DNA of 47,910 bases from Plectonema radiosum NIES-515 (lineage in GTDB: Bacteria > Cyanobacteriota > Cyanobacteriia > Cyanobacteriales > Nostocaceae): positions 1 through 47,910 of the forward strand of contig NZ_JAOWRF010000133.1 of assembly GCF_025753815.1 (NCBI RefSeq). The letters are read 5' to 3'. Positions 8,803 through 17,190 of the stretch are shown here, piece after piece; position 1 is the stretch's first letter, and each line of letters opens with the position of its first letter. The notes under the pieces are model-generated. The model had not been told where the DNA came from. It saw only the letters and a list, made by a program, of their open reading frames with translations, and did no database searches. The position numbers and the translations under genes are program-made.

Positions 8803-8835
8803 GCGTCGCTTTGCTCAAAGTCAAAAGAGTCAATA

Positions 8836-8927
8836 GTCAAACATCGTGAAAATGGATGTAGAGACGTAGCAGTGCTACGTCTCTTGGGGTTTTAGATAAC
8901 GCATCATTAATTTCTAGAGATGTCTAA
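8836..8927. repeat. MITE-like element, diverged copy of the TAGACATCT family
   Basis: Palindromic core GTAGAGACGTAGCAGTGCTACGTCTCTT (8858-8885) and a right end AGAGATGTCTA (8917-8926) match the copies at 5941 and 42925. The left end is degenerate (AGTCAAACATC), so the left boundary is approximate. Confidence 0.5.
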
Positions 8928-8981
8928 TAGTCAAAAACCCGAATCCTGACTAAAAAATTTTCCATAGTAGCATCTCAAGCA

Positions 8982-10034
8982 ATGAATGAATACTTCCGTG
9001 CGAATATTGATGCAATGGCTGGCTATGTTCCTGGTGAACAGCCTCAACCTAATAGCCAAATCATCAAACTCAACAGCAACGAAAACCCCTATCCTCCCTC
9101 ACCGGCAGTGTTGGAAGTGCTGCGTAACTTTGATGCGGAATGGTTGCGACGCTATCCAAATCCGTTTGCACAGGAGTTTAGAAGCGCTGTAAGTGAAGCT
9201 TTGAAAGTTCCTGCTGATTGGATTATTGTCGGAAATGGCAGTGATGAAGTGTTAAACTTGGTGATTCGCGCTTGTGCTGAACCAGGACGCAAAGTAGTTT
9301 ATCCTACGCCTACTTACGTATTATATAGTACGCTGACACAGATGCAATCAGCGGAAATTGTCGAAATTCCCTACACTGACGACTACCGTTTACCTTTGGC
9401 AGAACTAATCAGCGCTAATGGTTCTGTAACATTTATTGCTTCTCCTAACAGTCCTTCGGGACATGTGGTTTCAACTTCCCAACTGCGGAAATTAGCAAGT
9501 AGTTTATCTGGGGTTTTGGTGATTGACGAAGCTTATGTAGATTTTGCTGAGGAGAATGCACTCTCTTTGGTTGAAGAATTTGAGAATGTCATTGCTATTC
9601 GCACACTTTCTAAGGGATACTCCTTAGCAGGATTGCGTTTGGGGTTTGCGATCGCAAATCCGCAGTTGCTGAGTGGATTGTATAAAGTGAAGGATAGCTA
9701 TAATATTGATGCGATCGCCTGTAAAATTGGGGCAGCCGCGATGAGCGATCAAGCTTATAAAAATGGTTGTGCCGATAAAGTGAAGCGATCGCGCACAAAC
9801 TTAGCAGCAGACTTGAGACAGTTGAATTTCCAAGTATGGGATTCTCAAGGTAACTTTTTGCTGGTACAGCCGAAAGAAAAAAATGCCGAATATCTTTATC
9901 ATGGCTTGAAATCGAGGGGAATTTTGGTACGTTATTTCCCCCAGCCGGGAATTAATGATAAATTACGGATTACAGTTGGTACTGATGAGCAAAATCAAGT
10001 ATTGGTGGAGACGTTGAGTAATTTGATGAAGTAA
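8982..10034 (+). CDS. hisC: histidinol-phosphate aminotransferase
   Basis: 350 residues, the usual HisC length. PLP-dependent type I aminotransferase of histidine biosynthesis, converting imidazole-acetol phosphate to histidinol phosphate with glutamate. Seen: LNSNENPYPPSP (30-41), the PLP phosphate region GNGSDEV (84-90), N156 in SPNSPSG, D182 and Y185 in IDEAYVDF, Schiff-base lysine K211 in TLSKGYSLAG, and a C-terminal KLRITVGT with the substrate-carboxylate arginine. No other his gene is adjacent, which is normal in cyanobacteria, where his genes are scattered. Related aminotransferases can overlap in activity with aromatic substrates. Confidence 0.93.
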   Translation: MNEYFRANIDAMAGYVPGEQPQPNSQIIKLNSNENPYPPSPAVLEVLRNFDAEWLRRYPNPFAQEFRSAVSEALKVPADWIIVGNGSDEVLNLVIRACAEPGRKVVYPTPTYVLYSTLTQMQSAEIVEIPYTDDYRLPLAELISANGSVTFIASPNSPSGHVVSTSQLRKLASSLSGVLVIDEAYVDFAEENALSLVEEFENVIAIRTLSKGYSLAGLRLGFAIANPQLLSGLYKVKDSYNIDAIACKIGAAAMSDQAYKNGCADKVKRSRTNLAADLRQLNFQVWDSQGNFLLVQPKEKNAEYLYHGLKSRGILVRYFPQPGINDKLRITVGTDEQNQVLVETLSNLMK

Positions 10035-10180
10035 GCGATCGCCCTCACTTACTTCACCAGAGCAAAGATATTTCGCGATTCAAAACCTAGAATTTGGCAA
10101 CTTTGTACAACAGTTTCCGTGTAGGTGAAGCTGTTTATTTAGCGTTGCATATTGACGGGATAATTTGACAAACAACAGCT
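10035..10180. other. start of a 963-bp repeat-rich intergenic region
   Basis: No gene between hisC and 10998. The region is a patchwork of small repeats listed separately (10181, 10240, 10426, 10479, 10602). A HIP1 site overlaps the end of hisC at 10036. Confidence 0.4.
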
Positions 10181-10210
10181 CCCCGACTTCGCAAAAGTTG
10201 TCGGGGATTT
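10181..10210 (+). terminator. terminator-like hairpin downstream of hisC
   Basis: CCCCGAC (10181-10187) pairs with GTCGGGG (10200-10206), a 12-nt loop, followed by ATTTTG. GC-rich stem plus short T run. It lies about 147 bp past hisC, so it may instead be part of a repeat element. Confidence 0.45.
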
Positions 10211-10239
10211 TGAATCACATACATGTTCAAAAAATAAAT

Positions 10240-10268
10240 GTAAAGACGCGATCGGACGAAGTCTCTAC
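10240..10268. repeat. degenerate GTAGAGACGT palindrome
   Basis: GTAAAGACG... and ...GTCTCTAC arms with a HIP1-like CGATCG in the middle. A decayed member of the 12-copy palindrome set. Confidence 0.5.
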
Positions 10269-10425
10269 ACCGCGTATTGCACGCAACCGAGAAGCGCTAT
10301 AAGCAAATGATTTAATTTACTTCAGTGATTTCTCTGAAGTTTCATTGTTATCTTACAGGCATTCTGAAATAGATATGCGATCCGTTTCTGATTTTGTAAC
10401 GAGGTGGGGGATATACGCATATACG

Positions 10426-10456
10426 AGATCCCCCTTCTTTAAGAAGTCGAGGATCT
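10426..10456. repeat. collapsed ends of an AGATCC...TTCTT element
   Basis: AGATCCCCCTTCTTT directly joined to AAGAAGTCGAGGATCT. These match the two terminal inverted repeats of the 186-bp element at 32176-32361, as if the interior had been deleted. Confidence 0.5.
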
Positions 10457-10478
10457 GACCTGACAAGCGATCGCGTTC

Positions 10479-10598
10479 TTACAGCAGTTTTCATGTATTT
10501 AGACCACACTCATGTTTTCTGTATTTCTTCCTTTGCGGCTTTGCGACTTTGCGTGAGATAAAAATAATGTGGTTCAAATAAGCTAAAAATTGCTGTAA
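10479..10598. repeat. MITE-like element with TTACAGCA...GAACCACA ends
   Basis: 120 bp bounded by about 32-bp imperfect inverted repeats: left TTACAGCAGTTTTCATGTAT then TTAGACCACA; right, reverse-complemented, TTACAGCAATTTTTAGCTTA then TTTGAACCACA. The interior contains CTTTGCGGCTTTGCGACTTT, a direct-repeat-like filler. A related copy is at 36514-36612. Confidence 0.65.
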
Positions 10599-10601
10599 AT
10601 G

Positions 10602-10701
10602 CAGGGTATCGCTCCTCGCAGAACGATTTTTCGTCATTCCACACGATTGTAGAGACGTTCCACTCTTTACGTCTCTACCAGGTTTTTTGGTAAAATGAGG
10701 G
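10602..10701. repeat. 100-bp repeat shared with 32212-32313
   Basis: Co-linear with the interior of the element at 32176-32361: CCTCGCA-AACGATTTTT, GTCATTCCA-ACGATTG, then the palindrome (10649-10678), then GGTTTTTTGGTAAAATGAGGG. Same orientation in both copies. Together with 10426-10456 it may represent an older element broken up by the insertion at 10479. Confidence 0.65.
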
Positions 10702-10997
10702 CGATCGCATCATCACCCCCAAACCGCACATATATAAAGCTTTGATTATTTATCCAAACTTTTCCCACGCATGGAGATTTTTTAGTTAAAATTGTAGTAC
10801 AATTGTTCTAGTTTATAGATACGACAAATTAGTAAAGGCGATCGCCATCCTGTCAATACCTCAGATTATTTTATAAAAAAATCCTTGTTTCAACCACCCC
10901 TAAGTCTATTCTCAGGTTCAAAATATTTGAATTAACAGCAAGGGTAAGGCTTCACCATCAAATCAATCATCTCACACCTACCTAAATATTTAGTCTC

Positions 10998-11654
10998 ATG
11001 TTACTGAAGACACAAGAGAAAGGTGCAATTGCAACCAAAGTAGATCGAGCAATTGCTCAAACTCACATTGAGCAATACGCTGAAGAAAACAAAAGCGTTG
11101 ATCCCAAAAACTTCTACTTTCGAGCGCTTTCTGATGCCACCGAAACTATTCTACGTTATGCTTTCTTTTTAGCTGACTTGAAAAAGACGCACTCAAAAAA
11201 AGAGTATAAACAAGTACTTTCACAGTATGGTTTTTTAGGTGAAGAGAAAAAATATCTGAAGGTAGCAGCAGCTTTTGAGAAATTCTCTCCCGATAATTTA
11301 GCACCCATCGAACCAGCAACCATATTTCAGCTAGCACAAAATAGCAATAAATACCAGCCAGTACTCGATCAATTGCTGGATTTAGCAGAAATTTCCCAAA
11401 CTGCGGTACGAGAGTTAATCAAACAGCACCGCACTCCCAAGCAACCAAAACCGCAAAAACCGAGTATTTGGCGTCGCACGAAAAATGGGGCTAGATACTG
11501 TCAAATTCCCCCAATTCACGAAGTAGATGAAAGAACCGGAACCACGCTACAAAAGATGATCGATGAAGAGGGATTATTACCACAACAAATCGTCGCGGAA
11601 GCTATAGCTTTACGTTTAGCATATCAGCAAGGGCGGATAAAATTCGTTGAATAA
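10998..11654 (+). CDS. hypothetical protein, possibly DUF3102-like
   Basis: 218 residues, no signal or membrane segment, Lys/Gln rich. A helical N-terminal half contains a pattern KEYKQVLSQYGFLGEEKKYLKVAAAFEKF followed at once by LAPIEPATIFQLAQ. This resembles the growth-medium/relay pattern of phage- and plasmid-borne DUF3102-type proteins that read 'cell, then left-over distance', but I cannot confirm membership. A basic linker (KQHRTPKQPKPQKPSIWRR, about 142-160) suggests nucleic-acid contact. Flanked by repeats on one side and by small antitoxin-like genes on the other, so it belongs to the accessory part. Real gene likely: length, composition and an undisturbed frame. Function unknown. 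Confidence 0.6.
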   Translation: MLLKTQEKGAIATKVDRAIAQTHIEQYAEENKSVDPKNFYFRALSDATETILRYAFFLADLKKTHSKKEYKQVLSQYGFLGEEKKYLKVAAAFEKFSPDNLAPIEPATIFQLAQNSNKYQPVLDQLLDLAEISQTAVRELIKQHRTPKQPKPQKPSIWRRTKNGARYCQIPPIHEVDERTGTTLQKMIDEEGLLPQQIVAEAIALRLAYQQGRIKFVE

Positions 11655-11872
11655 AAAGCAAATTAAGTTTAACTTATTGCGGATACAGCCTTGAGAAATG
11701 TATGGCGATCAACTTTGTGGCGATCGCCATTTTACGTTTAATATTAAATTACGAAAAACTCTGCGAAATGAGTGCGCTTACTCTGCGTCCCTCTGCGTTT
11801 AAAAACGCGCTCGGTTTGACGCAAAACTATACTAAAATTGAGTTATCTCAACAATATAACAGAGACGATCAT

Positions 11873-12088
11873 ATGCTAAATGCGGTTGAGTTTCAAGCAA
11901 AGATTCAAAATGGTTTAATTCAGATTCCTGAAGAGTACAAACAAGAACTCGCTGAAGGAGATGATATTAAAGTAATTGTTTTGGTCAATAAAAAGTCATC
12001 TCGACTCATAGATATTATTGATGAATTGACTGAAAATTCTATTCAAGTAGATGATGTACTCAGCCGTGAGGAAATTTATAACCGATAA
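11873..12088 (+). CDS. small antitoxin-like protein without partner
   Basis: 71 residues from ATG 11873. A longer open frame starts at 11702 but its first 57 codons run through repeat-type filler (CTCTGCGTCCCTCTGCGTTT), so the internal ATG is preferred. The N-terminus VEFQAKIQNGLIQIPEEYKQ then EGDDIKVIVLV has the shape of the AbrB/SpoVT-like or related beta-rich antitoxin start common in cyanobacteria. The C-terminal half would be the toxin-binding arm. No toxin follows: the next frame (ATG 12091) stops after six codons. Orphan antitoxin or a decayed TA pair, inferred. Confidence 0.5.
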   Translation: MLNAVEFQAKIQNGLIQIPEEYKQELAEGDDIKVIVLVNKKSSRLIDIIDELTENSIQVDDVLSREEIYNR

Positions 12089-12184
12089 TTATGAGTGATG
12101 ATGCATCTTAAATGAAATTTGCTTTGTAGGCTTTTAAACAATTTTCAGTAGAGTTTTACATCAAAATAATTATTGCTTATGGTA

Positions 12185-12275
12185 CTTCTTGGTCGTAGGT
12201 GACGAAAACTGTGGTAATATGAACTTTATCATGGAAGTGTCGTAACTATGCCCAGAAATCTTTACGGACTTTCGC
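12185..12275 (-). pseudogene. degenerate fragment of an ABC ATPase gene (cysA-like)
   Basis: About 90 bp align over their whole length with 13168-13257 inside the cysA gene 1 kb away. On the minus strand it reads AKVRKDFWA-stop-LRHFHDKVH then ITTVFVTYDQE, against [19 protein letters not shown] then [11 protein letters not shown] in cysA: a region just after Walker B through the switch histidine, with one stop and the switch His changed to Tyr. No start, Walker A or flanks remain. It is a relic of a duplication of cysA or of a lost paralogue. Confidence 0.8.
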
Positions 12276-12319
12276 TGGTTAAGCTTTTTACTAGTTATTT
12301 CCATTTATATCCTTAATAC

Positions 12320-12505
12320 ATGAGGAACCCGACAGCGGCACAGCTTGAAAGCCTGTATCGACTTTGCCATCTACTAACTAACTTGATGTTCCAGCCCATC
12401 CACATTGTACGTTTAGATGAACGAACACTGAATCTGTTTATATTGGCTGGACGAAATGAAGAGATTGAGTTTGAAGTTAAGTTAGACGGGAGTTTTGAGT
12501 CATGA
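12320..12505 (+). CDS. small conserved protein, DUF6888-like
   Basis: 61 residues: PTAAQLESLYRLCHLLTNL, then PIHIVRLDERTLNLFILAGR and a beta-rich EEIEFEVKLDG end. I recall a cyanobacterial small-protein family (DUF6888) with this LCxxLTN...VRLD...LAG pattern, always next to a DUF6887-type gene. Its stop overlaps the next start by 4 bp (ATGA), so the two are translationally coupled. Such pairs look like TA modules, but I know of no demonstrated activity. Name tentative. Confidence 0.6.
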   Translation: MRNPTAAQLESLYRLCHLLTNLMFQPIHIVRLDERTLNLFILAGRNEEIEFEVKLDGSFES

Positions 12506-12705
12506 CCCAAGTTAACTACGCTGCAATGACTGACCAAGAGCTAAAACGCTATATATTAGCACATCGGGATGACCAACAGGCATTTTACATCTATATGGAT
12601 AGGCGGCATTCTCGACCTGACAAAGTTGTAATTAAATTTGACGATCCAAACTGGGAAGCAAAGGTGCTAGCAGCTATTCAAGAGAAACTCGATCAAAATA
12701 TTTAG
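12502..12705 (+). CDS. small conserved protein, DUF6887-like
   Basis: 67 residues: MTQVNYAAMTDQELKRYILA then HRDDQQAFYIYMDRRHSRPD, a pattern (MTxxELKxYxLxHRxDxxAFYxYxD) repeated in many cyanobacterial small ORFs, provisionally DUF6887. The tail KFDDPNWEAKVLAAIQEKL is a predicted helix. Starts inside the stop of the upstream partner (ATGA overlap). It ends 28 bp from the 3' end of the convergent cysA gene. Confidence 0.6.
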   Translation: MTQVNYAAMTDQELKRYILAHRDDQQAFYIYMDRRHSRPDKVVIKFDDPNWEAKVLAAIQEKLDQNI

Positions 12706-12733
12706 CAACGATCGCTCGCGCATTACACCCCAA

Positions 12734-13750
12734 TTAAATCGAATAATAAAGCGGGAAAGACTTTGCATCCTTAGGTTTGACATACACTCGCTGTTGTGGT
12801 TCCAAGTTTAATTGGTCAAAGCGATCGCGTGTTAAATGCGCTGTCACCACCTGTCCATCATCTAAAGTTAATTCTACCTGAATTTCCCAACCCAAATGTA
12901 TCAACCTGCTTACCCTAGCTGGTACACTTGAGCCGTTGGGAGAAGTTTCTATAATTACATCTTGCGGACGTAAAAACATTTCTGGGTTTGCCGAATCAAA
13001 TCCGTTACCTTGGAAAATCCGCGAAGAACTCGGTAACACATTCACCGGTCCAATAAAGCTCATTACAAAAGCCGAAGCTGGATGATCGTAAATGGACGCT
13101 GGTGTTCCTACCTGTTCCACACGTCCTTTATTCATCACCACAATCTCATCTGAAACTTCCATCGCTTCTTCTTGGTCGTGAGTGACGAAAACTGTGGTAA
13201 CATGAACTTCATCATGGAGGCGTCGTAACCATGCGCGTAAGTCTTTACGCACCTTAGCATCAAGTGCGCCAAAAGGTTCATCAAGTAATAAAACGTTAGG
13301 TTCAACAGCTAGCGCTCGTGCCAAAGCTACACGTTGTCGTTGACCACCAGAAAGTTGTGAAGGATAGCGATCGCCTAATCCACTCAATTGCACCAACTCC
13401 AGCAACTGGTCTACCCGCGCCTTTATTTTGCCTTTCGGTGCTTTACGAAGTTCCAAACCAAAGGCTACATTTTTCCGCACAGTCAGATGCTTGAACAAAG
13501 CATAATGCTGAAACACAAACCCAATATTGCGATCTTGCACACTTTGATATGTGGCATCCTTACCAGTGAGAAATATTTTGCCATTATCCGGCATTTCCAA
13601 ACCCGAAATTAACCGCAGCAGTGTAGATTTTCCCGAACCCGATGGTCCGAGCAAAGCGACAAGAGAGCCACTTTTAATTTCTAGATTGACATCATCAACC
13701 GCTTTGAAACTGCCGAATTGCTTTGATACGTTCTCAACTACAATGCCCAC
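12734..13750 (-). CDS. cysA: sulfate/thiosulfate ABC transporter ATP-binding protein
   Basis: 338 residues from GTG 13750. The frame is open to another GTG at 13777, but GAGGT lies 9 nt before the 13750 GTG and the protein then begins at the conserved [12 protein letters not shown]. It has Walker [11 protein letters not shown]-loop FVFQHYALF, signature LSGGQRQR, Walker [15 protein letters not shown], switch His in VFVTHDQEE, and a C-terminal TOBE-type regulatory domain (about 240-338). It is closest to CysA; MalK/PotA-type importer ATPases are the alternative. No permease (cysT, cysW) or binding protein is adjacent, so it is an orphan subunit here. A fragment of the same gene lies at 12185-12275. 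Confidence 0.85.
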   Translation of the reverse strand: MGIVVENVSKQFGSFKAVDDVNLEIKSGSLVALLGPSGSGKSTLLRLISGLEMPDNGKIFLTGKDATYQSVQDRNIGFVFQHYALFKHLTVRKNVAFGLELRKAPKGKIKARVDQLLELVQLSGLGDRYPSQLSGGQRQRVALARALAVEPNVLLLDEPFGALDAKVRKDLRAWLRRLHDEVHVTTVFVTHDQEEAMEVSDEIVVMNKGRVEQVGTPASIYDHPASAFVMSFIGPVNVLPSSSRIFQGNGFDSANPEMFLRPQDVIIETSPNGSSVPARVSRLIHLGWEIQVELTLDDGQVVTAHLTRDRFDQLNLEPQQRVYVKPKDAKSFPLYYSI

Positions 13751-13903
13751 TGATTCTGCACCTCTGGAACTAATCACCCGTTCGTAGGTACGTTAACGGT
13801 GTTATATACATATATCACACACAGGTGCTTTTGGATTAATAAGATTGCTCATGGGTAGTGGTTAAGAGTAATTTTTTACAGCCAATACCCAATAACTCAC
13901 AAA

Positions 13904-16723
13904 TCATTCTTTGGGCATCGCTTCGGTACCAAGAAACTTGGTGTAAGCCTTATCTAGGCAAACCTTTAATTTTTCTGCTACCACTTGTACATGAGGTTCG
14001 TAGAGCAGGGAATTGTGAGATCCGGGAACGTAATGAATATCTAATCCTCCGACAATTAATTCACCCCAGCCAAATTGAGGATCGTATTCTACACCTACAA
14101 CTTCTTCCCGACTTTTATCATCAGTCCGCAAAAGAGTCAGTTTACCCGGATAAACTTGAAAACTATATTCGCTCTGAGCTTGGACATTAGCGTCGATAAT
14201 TTTCAAGTGCTTGTCATTTTCTGCTAAACGATGCACAACATTTAATAAATGACGCGCAGAAGTCAAATAATGCTTGTATTTATGTTTGAGCATATACTTA
14301 CCCCACCGGCTCCAACCCTCAGCATTTTGCTTAACGTAGGCAAGTCCTAATTGTGAAAGATGATCTAAATGCAAGGCAATTCGTTTCGCAAATGGCAATC
14401 GCTGTCTATAACCCGGACGGCAAGTATCAATCATCACGAGAATACCTACTTCCTGACCTAGCCGATAAAGTTGTTGAGCCATTTCAAAAACAAGTATGCC
14501 CCCAAACGAGTAACCAACTAGATAATAAGGACCATTGGGCTGAATTGTTTGAATTTCTTTAATGTAGTGCGATGCCATGTCTTCAACTTTTGTTAAGGGA
14601 GGCTTTCCATTTAGCCCTTGCGGTTGTATCCCATAAACAGGTTGCTCTGACCCCAAATACCTCGTCAAATCGCGGTAACAAAGAATCTCTCCACCAAGGG
14701 GATGGATACAAAACAAAAGTGGTTTGGAACCGTTGGGTTGAATTTTTACTAACGATGACCAAGGATCTGTGGATTTGTTCTGTGTGGTAGCGACTGATTC
14801 TGATGTCGTTTGATTATCAGTGCTTAGTGCTTGGATCGTCTGAGCAAGAGCTTCCACAGTCCCTGATTGAAGAAGAGTTGCTAGGGGAAGTTTTTTGGCA
14901 AATTTATTCTCTATTTGCGCAAATAAGCTAATTGCTGTTAAAGAATGTCCTCCCAAATCAAAGAAATTGTCTTTCACCCCAATCGGTTGAATACCTAAAA
15001 CTTCTTCCCAAATCTGCGTCAATCTCCGCTCTAAATCATTGCAGGGAGGAACAAAAGTTGCTTGGGTATCTTGTTTGCTAGCATCAGGTACTCTCAGGGC
15101 AAGACGGTCTAGTTTATTGTTAGGTGTTAATGGTAAGGCATCCAAGAAGACAAAAGCACTCGGCACCATATAGTCGGGCAGTTTCCCAAGCAAATGATGC
15201 CGCAATTCACTATTACTAAGTGCTGAATCTTGGTTAAGAACAATATAGGCTACCAAGCGTTTATCTCCTGGTATGTCGTCACGGGCAATAACTGCGACTT
15301 CTTTGATCGCATCCATAGAAAGAAGTGCCATTTCGATTTCAGTGACTTCGATTCTAAAGCCTCTGATTTTCACCTGAAAGTCTTTTCGTCCCATGTGAAC
15401 CAGACAGCCATCTGGCTGAAAGCGTCCTAAGTCTCCTGTGTAATAGATGCGTAGATCCGTTGCAGCTTGTCTGACGACATCCCTTGCTTTTTTTGGCTCA
15501 ACTCGAAATACAGCTTTTGTCAGTTCGGGTTTTTGCCAATAGCCTAAAGCCAAATATTCACTTTTGATGGCAATTTCCCCTACTTCACCGCAACGCACTT
15601 CTTTACCTGCTTCATCAAGGAGTAAAATTTCCATATCTTCAACCGGGTAGCCAATCGGTACGGTGCTGCCCTCGATTTGGGTATCTTTATTAACAAGAAA
15701 TTGGCGAACAGTTCCGGTTTCAGTTGAACCTAGACTAACAAATACAACACAATTTGCAGAAAAATGCTTTTTATAAAGATCAATATCTCTCCGCAAGACA
15801 GACTCACCACCTAATATGAGTACCCGAAGTTTGGGAAACTGCTCTTGTGCTGTTAAAATACCAACAAACTGGCGGTAGAGAGTCGCTACTGAATGATAAA
15901 TAGTGATTTCTTCTTCAAGCAGCCAGTTTACTAAACTAGTTAATCCTTCTTCTTTCACATTCAAAGGATAGATAGATGCACCATTTAACAAAGCGTTACA
16001 GATGCCTCTCATTGCTCCCATGACACCACAGGAGTGGAGAAGAGTCAAGCGATCGCTTGGGCTGATACACAAAGCATTGGTATTATTCATGCAGTTATGC
16101 AGCACGTTGCGATGATTGTGCAAAACTCCCTTTGGCTTACCAGTTGACCCGCTCGTATAAATAATACAAGCAGGAGTATCAGGAGATATTAAGAACTCTA
16201 GGTTATCAGTTGAAAGGCTGCAATCAATATCGTCTATGTTTAATATTTGGCATCGATTTTGAGTTAATTCACAAGCTACAGCTAGATTCTGATTGTTAGT
16301 CACAACCAAGACAGCTTGTGAATCTTCTAAAATGTGGGTAAGTCTCACAATCGGTATTGAAGGATCGATAGGTACATAAATTTTTCCGGTCTTCAATACT
16401 CCAAAGATACCAGTAATAAAACTTGCACCTTGTTCTATTAACAGTGCGATCGCTTCTTTACTTTCTCCTCGCTGTGCTAAAATAGCTCGCGCTAAACGAT
16501 TGGCATTTTTGTTTAACTGGTCATAAGTTAGTGTTGAAATCTTGCTTTTTACAGCAATTGAATTGGGATATTTATTTACTTGTTGTTGAAAACGATTTGT
16601 GATTGATTCCTCAATATCTGTTTGGGAAAATTTGATGAAGCTTTCTGTGGAGCTAATGTAATGGGTGCAAACAGGTTGAGGTTTTACATCCATCTCAGAA
16701 ATTAGTCTCGATTGATTGCTCAT
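13904..16723 (-). CDS. stand-alone A-T-TE NRPS-like enzyme
   Basis: 939 residues, three domains. Adenylation (about 40-540): A3 YTSGSTGKPKG (189-199), A5 GSTETGT (332-338), A7 YTGD (428-431), A8 GRKDFQVKIRGFR, A10 with K537. Carrier: LGGHS with the phosphopantetheine Ser594. Type I thioesterase: GYSFGG Ser739, D766, His903. There is no condensation, ketoreductase or export domain. At the A4 position, where amino-acid-activating domains usually show a D in FDxSVxE, this protein has HSCGVMGAMRG, so the alpha-amino anchor is absent and the substrate may be a keto, hydroxy, aryl or fatty acid. The SD AGGA is about 6 nt before the ATG. No tailoring enzyme or phosphopantetheinyl transferase is nearby. 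Confidence 0.88.
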   Translation of the reverse strand: MSNQSRLISEMDVKPQPVCTHYISSTESFIKFSQTDIEESITNRFQQQVNKYPNSIAVKSKISTLTYDQLNKNANRLARAILAQRGESKEAIALLIEQGASFITGIFGVLKTGKIYVPIDPSIPIVRLTHILEDSQAVLVVTNNQNLAVACELTQNRCQILNIDDIDCSLSTDNLEFLISPDTPACIIYTSGSTGKPKGVLHNHRNVLHNCMNNTNALCISPSDRLTLLHSCGVMGAMRGICNALLNGASIYPLNVKEEGLTSLVNWLLEEEITIYHSVATLYRQFVGILTAQEQFPKLRVLILGGESVLRRDIDLYKKHFSANCVVFVSLGSTETGTVRQFLVNKDTQIEGSTVPIGYPVEDMEILLLDEAGKEVRCGEVGEIAIKSEYLALGYWQKPELTKAVFRVEPKKARDVVRQAATDLRIYYTGDLGRFQPDGCLVHMGRKDFQVKIRGFRIEVTEIEMALLSMDAIKEVAVIARDDIPGDKRLVAYIVLNQDSALSNSELRHHLLGKLPDYMVPSAFVFLDALPLTPNNKLDRLALRVPDASKQDTQATFVPPCNDLERRLTQIWEEVLGIQPIGVKDNFFDLGGHSLTAISLFAQIENKFAKKLPLATLLQSGTVEALAQTIQALSTDNQTTSESVATTQNKSTDPWSSLVKIQPNGSKPLLFCIHPLGGEILCYRDLTRYLGSEQPVYGIQPQGLNGKPPLTKVEDMASHYIKEIQTIQPNGPYYLVGYSFGGILVFEMAQQLYRLGQEVGILVMIDTCRPGYRQRLPFAKRIALHLDHLSQLGLAYVKQNAEGWSRWGKYMLKHKYKHYLTSARHLLNVVHRLAENDKHLKIIDANVQAQSEYSFQVYPGKLTLLRTDDKSREEVVGVEYDPQFGWGELIVGGLDIHYVPGSHNSLLYEPHVQVVAEKLKVCLDKAYTKFLGTEAMPKE

Positions 16724-17075
16724 TGATATCCTACAATTAGAAATTAAAGGGTACGCAATTTTTAGTTAATAGGAAATTAGCTGGACAATAAGTCTTTGAG
16801 CTTTTTCATTCGCTGGTACTTCTTACTCATGAAAAATCAAACCAGATTTGAGTTTAGTTAGCTTATAGAGCAGTTCTATCAGCTATAAATCTGGCTTTAT
16901 TGACAGGATGCCCAAAAATAGATAAAGTACAGCAATTTTCTATTTTTTTCATGCCCAAAGTTTTGACAAGCTCAATTTGTTTGAGTTTGTCAATCTGACT
17001 TTTCCAAAAATAGATGCACTTGGTAACGGCAAAAAAAATTAAAACTAATAGTGTCAACCTTTATCTCAACTATTA
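16724..17075. other. AT-rich non-coding region upstream of the A-T-TE gene
   Basis: Promoter side of the NRPS-like gene. A minus-strand 64-codon open frame (16863-17057) has no SD and a Cys/Ile/Lys-rich composition like random AT-rich DNA. No RNA or repeat recognised. Confidence 0.4.
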
Positions 17076-17190
17076 GGACTTAGGCAAACTCATGAAAAAA
17101 CGTAGACGCAAAGCAGCTTGCCGTATTGACCGCAGAGTAAGCAGAGGACACAGAGAAATCAGAGTTTAGTAGAGTTTTTGCGTAAGTCTT
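17076..17190. repeat. MITE-like element with GGACTTA-GCAAA-CTC ends
   Basis: Left end GGACTTAGGCAAACTC (17076-17091). The right end, reverse-complemented, is GACTTACGCAAAAACTC (17172-17188). The 115-bp interior is GA-rich filler (GCAGAGGACACAGAGAAATC). No coding capacity. Confidence 0.6.

Noticed and set aside
10560-10600. tRNA-like TTCAAAT segment
   Set aside because: It belongs to the right end of a MITE-like element; no acceptor or anticodon stem could be built.
11702-11872. 57-residue N-terminal extension of the antitoxin-like gene
   Set aside because: Runs through repeat filler with HIP1 sites; the conserved start pattern begins at 11873.
16863-17057. 64-codon minus-strand frame
   Set aside because: No ribosome site, random AT-rich composition, no family pattern.
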